DNA from: Trinickia terrae
GTDB lineage: Bacteria; Pseudomonadota; Gammaproteobacteria; Burkholderiales; Burkholderiaceae
Direction: 5' to 3'
NCBI RefSeq assembly: GCF_005144415.1
Contig: NZ_SWJE01000001.1
Coordinates: 372,001-436,000 of the forward strand
DNA length: 64,000 nt
A model generated the notes under the pieces. It was not told where the DNA came from. It saw nothing but the letters and a program-made list of their open reading frames with translations, and made no database searches. Numbering within the stretch: the first letter of the stretch is position 1; each line of letters starts with the position of its first letter. Shown one piece after another: positions 7,330 to 15,047 of this stretch. The position numbers were made by a program, and so were the translations under genes.

Positions 7330-8490
7330 ATGCGCGACACCCGAAATAATCTTGCACACGTTCTTGGATTCGCGCGATCCTTGCTGACGGACCTGGACAG
7401 ATTTGCGGAATCGTCATCCCGTTATGATCCTGCGCTCGATAGACATCAAATCCTAGATAAGCTGGTTGCTGAAACGGCGTTGCTGCTCCTCATAGCAAGC
7501 CGTATCCCTGAAAGCTACGGTTTTCAAACAGATATTCGTGAGCTGAGCGCGATTTTATCCCCACACGCCCGCACCGCTCGGCATCTCTTCCTGCTGGCTT
7601 CGAGCCCGCAAGCCGTCGGAGGCATTGCCCTGGCTCATATTGCACTGACGTGTCTAGGGGAGCGGGATGACACCTTCGACGCCGCAGTACAGGCAGCATT
7701 TGCGTCGCCTTATATTGATTCAATTGATCGACCCAATTTTCGACAGATGGAGGTCAGATGGCTATACAGTCTCTACTCCAATACAATCCCAGATTTCTCG
7801 GATTTACTTCCGTGCAGTATTATTAATAAACCAATGCATCCCATTTTCATGCGGCGAGAAGACGCATATGCGGTAACTCATGCGGCAATGTATCTAACCG
7901 ATTTCGGTCGTTCGGCATTTTCGCCAAGTATAGATCGATGGAAGTTATGTGGATTTGTTGATCACTCAATCTCCTGGTGTCTTGCCTATTCTGACTGGGA
8001 TTTGCTTGGCGAGATTGTCATGGTTCAACGTTTTCTTCAATCTCGCGATTCCATTTTCTTACGGATGGCGAATTCCGTATTGTCTGATGTGTTTTCGCGA
8101 GACTGGTTCATCCCAGGTCCGAATTTTGTTGCCGAAACATATAACGCGCTACCGGATAATCAGAAAAAACAATATACAGTGGTGCACGGGTATCACAGCA
8201 CGTATGTTTACGGAATTTTATGCAGCCTTGACTTGATACGCGGTGAAGACACCGTGAGATGCGAATTGGATGACGTCACTCCTTCAGATGAACAAGTAGT
8301 GGCAGAAAATTCGAAGCTGATTAAGCTCGCTCGGGAAGCACGTGGGGTAGAACTGATGCAAGAATTGGAACAACATCGCAATACCTGCATACCCCGGATA
8401 GCCGAAACATGCGAGGTTGCTGCCGAAGCGATCTGTCAAACGCTTAGAGCGAGTGCCTATAGACGGCTGGAGCTCGAGCCACGGCGCTGA
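7330..8490 (+). CDS. 386-residue protein of unknown function, all-helical, partner of the small peptide
   Basis: I cannot assign a function. The protein appears mostly helical, with no signal peptide or clear membrane segments. Recognisable features are a block REDAYAVTHAAMYLTDFG (about residues 178-195) and a second block VVHGYHSTYVYGILCSL (about residues 283-299). The pattern of a His in a YxxTH...TDFG segment plus a YHSTYV-type segment recalls the DUF6895 family of uncharacterised, mainly actinobacterial proteins, but this is from memory. Possible toroid-like alpha-helical fold. Codon use is more A+T-rich than in flanking genes. It lies 83 bases after the small peptide gene, beyond an attenuator-like hairpin, so the pair is probably one transcription unit. 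Confidence 0.6.
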   Translation: MRDTRNNLAHVLGFARSLLTDLDRFAESSSRYDPALDRHQILDKLVAETALLLLIASRIPESYGFQTDIRELSAILSPHARTARHLFLLASSPQAVGGIALAHIALTCLGERDDTFDAAVQAAFASPYIDSIDRPNFRQMEVRWLYSLYSNTIPDFSDLLPCSIINKPMHPIFMRREDAYAVTHAAMYLTDFGRSAFSPSIDRWKLCGFVDHSISWCLAYSDWDLLGEIVMVQRFLQSRDSIFLRMANSVLSDVFSRDWFIPGPNFVAETYNALPDNQKKQYTVVHGYHSTYVYGILCSLDLIRGEDTVRCELDDVTPSDEQVVAENSKLIKLAREARGVELMQELEQHRNTCIPRIAETCEVAAEAICQTLRASAYRRLELEPRR

Positions 8491-8822
8491 GATGTCTGCG
8501 ATACCTCGGTAGCCGCTTGAACGGGGGGCGGTTGCCTGAAGAGAATGTGTGTTCAGACAACCTGTTGCTGGTGTGCGATTGAGCGTGTTGCCGTAACGGC
8601 CAGTCAGTCGCCGGAGTAGGTCGCGCTGCCGGCCGGCTTTCAGCCGGCCACCCGGGGCAGCCATAAAGAAAGAAAATAAAATGCGCATCGCCTTTCAAAA
8701 TCCACCTCCCCCTTTCGTCTAACCCATGCGGTGAGGGACCGTGCGTTGACGGGGAAGAGGGGAGAACGGGAGCCGCCGGGGATGCCGACAACGGCATCCC
8801 CGGCGCAACCCGGCGCGGAGAC
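8491..8822. other. Intergenic region with two strong hairpins, no gene seen
   Basis: This stretch separates the rightward unknown gene from the leftward cytochrome bd operon. It holds a hairpin with GGCCGGCT/AGCCGGCC arms (8631-8649) and a 12-base-pair hairpin at 8775-8804. I found no convincing coding frame. Confidence 0.5.
8775..8804 (-). terminator. 12-bp perfect hairpin, probable terminator of the cytochrome bd operon
   Basis: GCCGGGGATGCC and GGCATCCCCGGC form a perfect 12-base-pair stem with a 6-base loop, 19 bases after the stop of the last leftward gene. The trailing sequence is C/T-rich without a pure T run. Confidence 0.55.
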
Positions 8823-8996
8823 TCACTTCGAAACCGCAAACAGCGTGACGTTCATGAACACCTTGAACAGCGCGCCGACCAGCATCGCGCCGCTCACGCC
8901 CACGCCCCACAGCAAGACGAACCAGACCCAGCCTGGAATCACCCAGCTCGCGCGCTGAAGCGCGGCGACTGACTTAGTGATAATGCGCGTCGCCAT
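8823..8996 (-). CDS. Small membrane subunit of cytochrome bd-type oxidase (DUF2474/CydX-like)
   Basis: A 57-residue protein found by reading past the end of cydB: ATG at 8996 lies inside cydB (23-base overlap) and the frame ends at TGA 8823-8825. It has one transmembrane helix, roughly residues 18-45, opening with WVIPGWVWFVLLWGVGVSG and followed by a short polar tail. Single-helix accessory proteins of this sort (CydX in E. coli, DUF2474 in cyanide-insensitive oxidase operons) stabilise the CydAB complex. The assignment rests on size, topology and location; primary sequence is closer in style to DUF2474 than to CydX. The overlap implies translational coupling to cydB. Confidence 0.7.
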   Translation of the reverse strand: MATRIITKSVAALQRASWVIPGWVWFVLLWGVGVSGAMLVGALFKVFMNVTLFAVSK

Positions 8997-9975
8997 GGCG
9001 CACCTTTCCGCGGAAGACCCAATAACCCAATGTCGTATAGGCCAGAATGACCGGCAGGATCACGGCCGCGCCGACGAGCGTAAACGTCTGGCTGGAGCGA
9101 GGCGCTGCCGCTTCCCAAACGGTAATGCTCGACGGGATCGCATACGGCCAAAGCGTTACAAGCAAGCCTGCATAACCAAGAAAGACCAACGCAAGCGCGA
9201 CGAAAAACGGCGTCGTGTGATGTCGCCCGTTGACCGCTCTATACATAAGGAACGCGCAAACCGCGACCAGGAAGGGAGCAGGCAGCAAACGATAGAACAG
9301 GCCCGAGTCGAACCAGCGCGCCGCCACGTCCGGGTCTTGCAGCGGCGTCCAGACGCTGACCATCGCAATGAACGCGAGCAGCACGAGCGTAAGCGGCCAT
9401 ACGACGCGATGCAGTCGCCGTTGCAGATCGCCTTCGGTCTTCGCTACGAGCCAGCAGGCGCCGAGCAGCGCATAGGTTGCGACGAGTCCGAGCCCCGTCA
9501 GCAGGCTGAACGGCGTGAGCCAGCCGAACGCATCGCCGGCGAATTGACCGTTTTCCACCGGGATTCCTTGCAGGAAAGCGCCAAGCGCGACACCTTGAAA
9601 AAACGCAGCACCCGTCGACCCGCCGATAAACGCAAGGTCCCACATGTGCTTGGTGCGCTTGGCCTTCGCGCGGATCTCGAACGACACGCCGCGGAAGATC
9701 AAGCAGATCAGCATGAAAACGAGCGGCAGATAGAGCGCCGACAGCACGGTCGAATAGACGACGGGAAACACCGCAAAGAGCGATGCGCCGCCAAGCACGA
9801 GCCATGTCTCGTTGCCGTCCCACACGGGCGCGACGGTGTTCATCATCAGGTCTCGTTCGCGTTCGTCGGGGAAGAAAGGGAAGACGACGCCGATGCCGAG
9901 GTCGAAGCCGTCGAGCACGACATACAGGAACAGGCCGAGCGCGATGATCGCAGCCCAGACAATGGTCACATCCAT
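8974..9975 (-). CDS. cydB: Cytochrome bd-type quinol oxidase subunit II
   Basis: A 333-residue integral membrane protein with about eight transmembrane segments. The N-terminal VVLDGFDLGIGV and the WDGNETWLVLGG motif are diagnostic of CydB. With subunit I it forms the heme-containing quinol:O2 oxidoreductase of the inner membrane. It starts one base after the stop of a 20-codon micro-ORF and its 3' end overlaps a small-subunit gene. The length is shorter than E. coli CydB (379) and matches the cyanide-insensitive (CioB) branch. Confidence 0.95.
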   Translation of the reverse strand: MDVTIVWAAIIALGLFLYVVLDGFDLGIGVVFPFFPDERERDLMMNTVAPVWDGNETWLVLGGASLFAVFPVVYSTVLSALYLPLVFMLICLIFRGVSFEIRAKAKRTKHMWDLAFIGGSTGAAFFQGVALGAFLQGIPVENGQFAGDAFGWLTPFSLLTGLGLVATYALLGACWLVAKTEGDLQRRLHRVVWPLTLVLLAFIAMVSVWTPLQDPDVAARWFDSGLFYRLLPAPFLVAVCAFLMYRAVNGRHHTTPFFVALALVFLGYAGLLVTLWPYAIPSSITVWEAAAPRSSQTFTLVGAAVILPVILAYTTLGYWVFRGKVRHGDAHYH

Positions 9976-9976
9976 T

Positions 9977-10039
9977 TTAAGCCTCGAAATGCAGGGGGTT
10001 CGTGAGGTTCTTCACGCTTGTCGCAGCGCTCGTGCTCAT
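9977..10039 (-). CDS. 20-residue micro-ORF linking cydA and cydB
   Basis: Between cydA and cydB a reading frame of 20 codons starts with an ATGA overlap on the cydA stop and ends with TAA just before the cydB ATG (9975). The peptide is MSTSAATSVKNLTNPLHFEA. It has no membrane segment. It may be a real small protein or simply a device that keeps ribosomes moving from cydA to cydB. Only the frame and junctions are seen; translation is inferred. Confidence 0.35.
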   Translation of the reverse strand: MSTSAATSVKNLTNPLHFEA

Positions 10040-11454
10040 GCGTCGATCAACTGCTTGGGCGCAGGAAGCGGTTCTCGCTTGGGACGTTTCGGCGCGTCGA
10101 GCGGCGTGTCGCGCTCCGTTTCCCGGTCCGCGGGTGGCAGCGTCGGGCCGTGCTTCATCAGCTTCAGCAGGTAGTAGACGCCGGTGCCGAACACGAGGAA
10201 GTAGACGACCACGAACGCCATCAGCGAAATGCCGACCTGCTGAGCGGTAAGCGGCGACACGGCCTGCGCTGTGCGCATCACGCCATACACGACCCACGGC
10301 TGGCGGCCGACTTCGGTCGTGACCCAGCCCGCCAGCAGCGAAATGAATCCGGTCGGCCCCATCGCGATCACGAAGCGGTGGAACCACTTGGCGTCGAACA
10401 GCCGTCCTCGACGGCGCAGCCACCAGGAAAGCACGGACATGAGGATCATCAGCATGCCGAGCCCCGCCATGATGCGAAAACTCCAGAACACTACCGTCGA
10501 GTCAGGCCGATCCTCTTTGGGAAATTCCTTCAGGCCGCGAATCTCGCCGTCCCAGCTATGCGTGAGGATCAAGCTGCCGAGGTGTGGAATCGACACGGCG
10601 TAGCGCGTGGTTTCCGCGTCCATGTCGGGGATGCCGAACAGATTCAGAGCGGTGCCGCCTTTCTCGGTCTCCCAAAGGCCTTCGATTGCAGCGATCTTCG
10701 CGGGCTGATACTGGCGTGTGTTCAAGCCATGCTGATCACCGACGAATGCCTGGATCGGCGTGAGAATCAGGAGTAGCCACAGCGCCATCGAAAACATCTT
10801 CTTGATCGCCGGATCGCGCCGCCCTTTGAGCAAATGCCATGCACCTGTTGCAGCCACGACGAGTGCGGCGACGATGAAGGCGGCAAGCGCCATATGAGTG
10901 AGACGGTAAGGGAACGACGGGTTGAAGATGATCTTGAACCAGTCGAGCGGGACCACGTGGCCGTTGGCGATCGTGAAGCCTTGCGGCGTTTGCATCCAGC
11001 TATTCGATGCGAGAATCCAGAACGTCGAGATCAGCGTGCCGATCGCGACCATGAGTGTCGCCGCGAAATGCGCGCGCGGGCCGACGCGTTTCCAGCCGAA
11101 CAGCATGATGCCGAGGAAACCCGCTTCGAGGAAGAACGCGGTCATCACTTCGTACGCGAGGAGCGGTCCGGTGATCGGACCTGCGAACTTCGAGAAGCCG
11201 GCCCAGTTGGTGCCGAACTCATAGCTCATGACGACGCCGGATACGACGCCCATGCCGAAAGCGACGGCAAAGATCTTCGACCAGAACAAGCACAGGTCTT
11301 TGTAGTAAGCCTTGCCGGTTTTGAGCCAGCGCCATTCGAGCACCGCGATGAAGCTGGCGAGGCCGATGCTGAGCGCCGGAAAGACGATGTGGAATGAAAC
11401 GGTGAAGGCGAACTGAATGCGCGCCAGTTCGAATGCGCTGAGTGCGGGTTCCAT
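10036..11454 (-). CDS. cydA: Cytochrome bd-type quinol oxidase subunit I
   Basis: A 472-residue membrane protein. The N-terminus ELARIQFAFTVSFHIVFPALSIG contains the histidine that ligates heme b595. The segment FGTNWAGFSKFAGPITGPLLAYE and FFLEAGFLG are standard for subunit I. The Q-loop is short, as in the cyanide-insensitive (CioA) group, not the long E. coli type. ATG at 11454 aligns with family starts; an upstream frame to 11532 is not needed. The C-terminal tail is Pro/Arg/Lys-rich and cytoplasmic. It is the first gene of the oxidase operon. Two FNR-like boxes lie 140-215 bases upstream. Confidence 0.95.
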   Translation of the reverse strand: MEPALSAFELARIQFAFTVSFHIVFPALSIGLASFIAVLEWRWLKTGKAYYKDLCLFWSKIFAVAFGMGVVSGVVMSYEFGTNWAGFSKFAGPITGPLLAYEVMTAFFLEAGFLGIMLFGWKRVGPRAHFAATLMVAIGTLISTFWILASNSWMQTPQGFTIANGHVVPLDWFKIIFNPSFPYRLTHMALAAFIVAALVVAATGAWHLLKGRRDPAIKKMFSMALWLLLILTPIQAFVGDQHGLNTRQYQPAKIAAIEGLWETEKGGTALNLFGIPDMDAETTRYAVSIPHLGSLILTHSWDGEIRGLKEFPKEDRPDSTVVFWSFRIMAGLGMLMILMSVLSWWLRRRGRLFDAKWFHRFVIAMGPTGFISLLAGWVTTEVGRQPWVVYGVMRTAQAVSPLTAQQVGISLMAFVVVYFLVFGTGVYYLLKLMKHGPTLPPADRETERDTPLDAPKRPKREPLPAPKQLIDA

Positions 11455-11593
11455 AAGCTTGAAAGCAGAAGTTGACCACGCGCGTCGGCCGTTGCCGGTG
11501 CGCACTGCGCTTTGCCATGCAGATGGACGCAAGGGTAGAGCGGCGAAGCGAAGGTTGCTGCACTGCGTTTTGTCGCTTTAAGCCGAGTCGTCA

Positions 11594-11607
11594 ATGATTC
11601 ACATCAA
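11594..11607 (-). promoter_or_regulatory. FNR/ANR-like box upstream of cydA
   Basis: ATGAT-TCAC-ATCAA matches the palindromic consensus TTGAT-N4-ATCAA at 9 of 10 positions. It lies about 147 bases upstream of the cydA start. Oxygen control of the oxidase is expected; binding is inferred. Confidence 0.5.
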
Positions 11608-11655
11608 AATTTGAGATTTAAGTCTCTGATGTGCAATGAATTGCCAACATGTGTT

Positions 11656-11669
11656 TTGATAGGTGTCAA
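11656..11669 (-). promoter_or_regulatory. Second FNR/ANR-like box upstream of cydA
   Basis: TTGAT-AGGT-GTCAA matches TTGAT-N4-ATCAA at 9 of 10 positions. Its centre is 62 bases from that of the first box, about six helical turns. Confidence 0.5.
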
Positions 11670-11757
11670 TTGACTGATGCTTGAAAAGTGCGGCAATCGA
11701 CCGCGCAGCAGCATACGTCGAGTTGCGCTTGTCTTGCGAATTGCTTTCTTGATGCTT

Positions 11758-11786
11758 CCGCTAAGCGCACAACCAGCGCTTAGCGG
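11758..11786 (-). terminator. 11-bp perfect hairpin, possible terminator of the aldolase-tautomerase unit
   Basis: CCGCTAAGCGC and GCGCTTAGCGG are perfect arms around a 7-base loop. It lies about 160 bases beyond the tautomerase stop and lacks a T tract, so the role is uncertain. Confidence 0.4.
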
Positions 11787-11946
11787 GCGTCAATTGAACG
11801 GTGTGCTTGGCCTCCGTCGCGGCGCGGACGGATTCGGATGGGGGCCGATCCCTTTTGCGCGGTCATTTCGGACAATTGCCGTGAAAAGCGGTGTTTCCGT
11901 GCTTGGCTGCCAAGTTGCGTTGGCAACCTTCTGCGAAGGGAAGCGC

Positions 11947-12144
11947 TTAGACCGACGGCTCGGGATCGGACCACAGGCGCCCCGCGGTCGCCCAGTTTTC
12001 GCGCTTGACGTCGGTCAGGATGATGTCGACGGAGCTGGCTTCGCAGTCGAGCGTTTCGCACGTCACGCGGGTAATGGCCTCGACGAATTTGCGTTTTTGC
12101 TCGATGCTTCGGCCTTCGAACAGTTCGATATGAAAGGTTGGCAT
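11947..12144 (-). CDS. 4-oxalocrotonate tautomerase-family protein
   Basis: A 65-residue protein starting MPTFHIELFEGRS; after removal of Met the N-terminal proline is the catalytic base of the tautomerase superfamily. The length fits a homohexameric 4-OT-type enzyme. A GAGGAG ribosome binding site precedes ATG 12144. It follows a class II aldolase gene by 58 bases on the same strand, suggesting a small catabolic unit that handles an enol/keto intermediate. The substrate is unknown. The residue usually acting as Arg39 in 4-OT is not obvious, so the reaction may differ from the classical one. Confidence 0.85.
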   Translation of the reverse strand: MPTFHIELFEGRSIEQKRKFVEAITRVTCETLDCEASSVDIILTDVKRENWATAGRLWSDPEPSV

Positions 12145-12202
12145 TGGGTTGCTCCTCGGCGATTGGTGGGAAGAATGGGAGGGTAGTGTGCCTGCGCCGC
12201 GC

Positions 12203-12979
12203 TCAGTCGCGATAAGACGTATCGATTCGATCGATCTTGCGCAAAAGCGCGGGCCATTCGAGCGCGCCTTCGATCGCGCCGCCGTCGAGCAACTGCTCGG
12301 CGGCGCGCTTGGCGATCGTATCGTCTGGCACGACGAGGTAGTTCTTGCTGGCTTGCGCCTGGATCTGGATTTCACAGGCCTTGATAAGCGTGGCCATCAG
12401 TACGTAAGCTTCCGCGACGGTGCGGCCCACGGTCAGCGTGCCGTGATTGCGCAACAGCATCGCCGGTTTGCCGCCGAGGTTCGCGACGAGCCGCGTGCCT
12501 TCGGCCGGCGTGAACGCGAGCCCTTCGTAGTCATGGTAGGCAAGCTGGCCGTAGAAACGCAGCGCATGCTGCGAGGCGGGCAGCAGGCCTTCACGCTGCG
12601 CGGACACGGCAATTCCAGCGGTATTGTGCAGATGCATCACGCAAAAGGCGTCGGTGCGCGCGGCATGTACGGCCGCATGCAGCGCGAAGCCTGTTGCATT
12701 GACCGGATGCTCGCTCTCGCCGACGATGTTGCCCTCGATGTCGATTTTCACGAGATTCGAGGCGCACACTTCATTGAAAGCGAGCCCGAAGGGATTGATC
12801 AGGAAATGGCCTGGCTCGCCCGGCACGCTCGCGGAAATATGCGTGTATATGAGGTCGTCCCATTGGTTGAGGGCGGCGAGGCGGTAGGCGGTGGCAAGGT
12901 CGAAGCGGGTCTGCTGCTCGGCAACGGAGAGAGGGCCGGAGGCGGCGATCCGGCGCTTGGGCGCGTGAGTGAATGACAT
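12203..12979 (-). CDS. Class II aldolase/adducin family protein
   Basis: A 258-residue cytoplasmic protein. The zinc-binding histidines appear in CVMHLHNTAG (about residues 113-122), with further family motifs YTHISASVPG, FLINPFGLAFNEV and LLRNHGTLTVG. Such enzymes cleave or decarboxylate sugar-like hydroxyacids, but many members linked to non-sugar pathways are unassigned. ATG at 12979 was chosen because the family fold begins soon after and the frame further upstream (to 13075) is not conserved-looking. It is co-directional with the tautomerase gene 58 bases downstream. The specific substrate is unknown. Confidence 0.88.
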   Translation of the reverse strand: MSFTHAPKRRIAASGPLSVAEQQTRFDLATAYRLAALNQWDDLIYTHISASVPGEPGHFLINPFGLAFNEVCASNLVKIDIEGNIVGESEHPVNATGFALHAAVHAARTDAFCVMHLHNTAGIAVSAQREGLLPASQHALRFYGQLAYHDYEGLAFTPAEGTRLVANLGGKPAMLLRNHGTLTVGRTVAEAYVLMATLIKACEIQIQAQASKNYLVVPDDTIAKRAAEQLLDGGAIEGALEWPALLRKIDRIDTSYRD

Positions 12980-13165
12980 GTTCGTTTCCTTCGAGTGCAG
13001 GAAGGTGGCGTGAAGCGCACGACCGGGTTGCTTGCCGAGGTTCTCAGTATGCCCCAGCTCATCGTGCGGGCACACGCCGCTTGTGAGCCGCGAGCATAGG
13101 GCAGAAGCGGTGTGCGCTACATGCTCGCGCGTTGATAGCGGCTATTTCGAAGAGAGGCATTGCTC

Positions 13166-13735
13166 ATGCGTGAACTGCGCTGGATATCGGAGGAGGGGGA
13201 CGGCATTGAACATTTGGCGTTCGATGTGCGGGACGAATGTGTCGTGGCGGAGAGTGCGCTGATCGGCGAGCGCGAAGGGCATGCTTATGGGCTTTGCTAC
13301 CGCATCGATTGCGATGCGCAAGGATGCGCGCGGCACGCATTCGTGCGGGTGATGGGTGGCCAAAATCTCGAACTGCATAGCGATGGCGCGGGCCATTGGC
13401 GCGACGGCAACGGTCTGGCGTTGGCACACCTCGATGGTTGCATCGACGTCGATATTGCCGCGACGCCGTTCACCAATACGTTGCCGATTCGCCGCCTGAA
13501 GCTCGCGCAAGGAGAGCGTGCGCAGCTCGATATGGCATACATCTCGACGCCTGATCTTCAAGTGACACGCATGCGGCAAGCCTATATCTGCATTGAGCCG
13601 GACCGCGAATATCGCTATGAAAACGTTGATTCGGATTTTGCGGCCAATCTGAAAGTCGACGAGGATGGTCTGGTGATCGACTATCCGACTCTCTTTACGC
13701 GCGTGCGGGCTGCTGAGGATGCACAAAAAATCTAG
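13166..13735 (+). CDS. Putative glycolipid-binding protein (DUF1089 family)
   Basis: A 189-residue protein without signal peptide. The signature block GCIDVDIAATPFTNTLPIRRL (about residues 91-111) and the end VDEDGLVIDYPTLFTRV are characteristic of the DUF1089/putative glycolipid-binding family, which has a lipocalin-like or spiral beta fold. The molecular role is not known. ATG at 13166 with AGAGAGGC upstream is preferred to an in-frame TTG at 13160. It is divergent from the aldolase gene and convergent with an exporter gene whose end lies 76 bases away. Confidence 0.8.
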   Translation: MRELRWISEEGDGIEHLAFDVRDECVVAESALIGEREGHAYGLCYRIDCDAQGCARHAFVRVMGGQNLELHSDGAGHWRDGNGLALAHLDGCIDVDIAATPFTNTLPIRRLKLAQGERAQLDMAYISTPDLQVTRMRQAYICIEPDREYRYENVDSDFAANLKVDEDGLVIDYPTLFTRVRAAEDAQKI

Positions 13736-13811
13736 TCGTTCGTTGGCAGCCGCTTTTGTGTGCGTGATTTTCGATGTCGTAGCCGTGACATGTTCGTGGC
13801 GCCACCGCACG

Positions 13812-15047
13812 TCAGGATCTGCTGGCGATGCTTCCGCCAGCAGCGACGCTTCGCGAACGCAAGCCGGCGAACACGATAAAGAACGCGATACTGGCACCGA
13901 CGGTCAGTGAGATCATCGGTTGCGCGGAGCCGTTTGCCAGCCCGCTCAACAAGCCGCCGCAGATCGCGGTGATCGCCATCTGGATGAAGAAGAACAGGCC
14001 GGATGCGGTGCCGGCGATGTGTGTGAACGGTTGCAGAACGGCGAACTGGCAGGCTGGAATCGCGATGCCCACGGACAGCATGATGGTGAACATCGGCACT
14101 ACGATCGACCACGCGGACAGCGGCGCGACCGCCGCCGCCCCCCACAGTGCGGCTGCGCCACCTAGATTGATGATGGCGGCGCACGCGATCACGCCGTCGG
14201 TCGGCCACCGCCCGCTCGTGCGGCGAAAGACGGCCGACCCGATCAGATAGCCGAGCACGGTGACGCCGAAAATTGCTGCGTAGACCTGGCCGGACACGTG
14301 CAGTTGCCGCTGGAACAGCGTCGAGGATTCAGCAACGAATGGGAAGTACGTGCAATAGATGAAGCTAATCGCAAGTGAGTAGCGCAGGAAGCTGCGGTCG
14401 CGTAGCAGCGTAGCGTAGGTACTCACGAGACTTTCGCGGCGCGAGTTTGCCACTGCGGGCGCGCGCGTCTCGGGCAGATGGCGGCACACCATCAACAGCG
14501 CGGTGAGTCCGGCCACCCCAAGCAGCGCGAACACGCCACGCCAGCCAAGCCACTGTGCGACGAAGCTACCTGCGAGCGGCGCAACGACGGGCGATAGCGC
14601 CATGCCTGCCGAGATGCTGCTGAGCATCGCCGCCTGAATACCGGTTGGAAAGCGTTCGCGAACGATCACGCGGCCGATCACGGTGCCGCTACATCCGCCG
14701 AGCGCCTGGAAGATTCGCGCGACGACGATCGCCGACACGCTGGTCGACAGCGCACACGCGGCAGTCGCACACAAATATACGAGTAGTCCGCCGACAAGCA
14801 CAGGCCGGCGTCCATGGCGATCAGACAACGGCCCCGCGATCAGCATCGACAGGGCGTATCCGACCATGTACATGGTCAGCGTCAACTGGAGCTGCGCGTC
14901 GGTGCCGTGCAACGCATCCGCCATCGCCGGCAAGGAAGGGAGATACGCGTCTATCGTGACGCGCGGCAGACAAACAACCAGCATCAGCAGCACGAGCCAT
15001 GCTCGCTGCGATAAAGTCTTCTCGTTCATTCTCTTGGCGACTCTCAT
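13812..15047 (-). CDS. MFS drug-resistance transporter, Bcr/CflA type
   Basis: A 411-residue inner-membrane exporter with 12 hydrophobic segments. The N-terminal segment LPRVTIDAYLPSLPAMADAL and the loop motif GPLSDRHGRRPVL are typical of the Bcr/CflA branch of drug:H+ antiporters. The start at 15047 makes an ATGA overlap with the stop of the upstream FAD protein gene, implying coupled translation; an ATG at 15029 is an alternative that fits the family N-terminus slightly better. The partnership with an FAD/NAD(P)-binding enzyme and a divergent MocR regulator suggests export of a small amine- or amino-acid-derived compound, which is inference. Confidence 0.88.
   Translation of the reverse strand: MRVAKRMNEKTLSQRAWLVLLMLVVCLPRVTIDAYLPSLPAMADALHGTDAQLQLTLTMYMVGYALSMLIAGPLSDRHGRRPVLVGGLLVYLCATAACALSTSVSAIVVARIFQALGGCSGTVIGRVIVRERFPTGIQAAMLSSISAGMALSPVVAPLAGSFVAQWLGWRGVFALLGVAGLTALLMVCRHLPETRAPAVANSRRESLVSTYATLLRDRSFLRYSLAISFIYCTYFPFVAESSTLFQRQLHVSGQVYAAIFGVTVLGYLIGSAVFRRTSGRWPTDGVIACAAIINLGGAAALWGAAAVAPLSAWSIVVPMFTIMLSVGIAIPACQFAVLQPFTHIAGTASGLFFFIQMAITAICGGLLSGLANGSAQPMISLTVGASIAFFIVFAGLRSRSVAAGGSIASRS

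Larger units (their letters stand above)
11455..11946. other. 492-base intergenic region upstream of cydA
   Basis: It contains the two FNR-like boxes and, farther out, a long perfect hairpin (11758-11786). A rightward frame that begins at 11677 reads on into the antisense of the tautomerase gene and is not a credible gene. Confidence 0.5.

Noticed and set aside
8977-10776. Long rightward frames across cydA and cydB
   Set aside because: They are antisense to two well-supported membrane protein genes and have the Arg/His/Asp-rich composition typical of reverse frames.
11677-12186. 169-codon rightward frame with a hydrophobic start
   Set aside because: The second half is the antisense of the tautomerase and aldolase genes; only the first 30 codons look protein-like. 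It is more likely a shadow.
13733-15014. Frames opposite the Bcr-type exporter
   Set aside because: Antisense shadows; they lack starts and family features.
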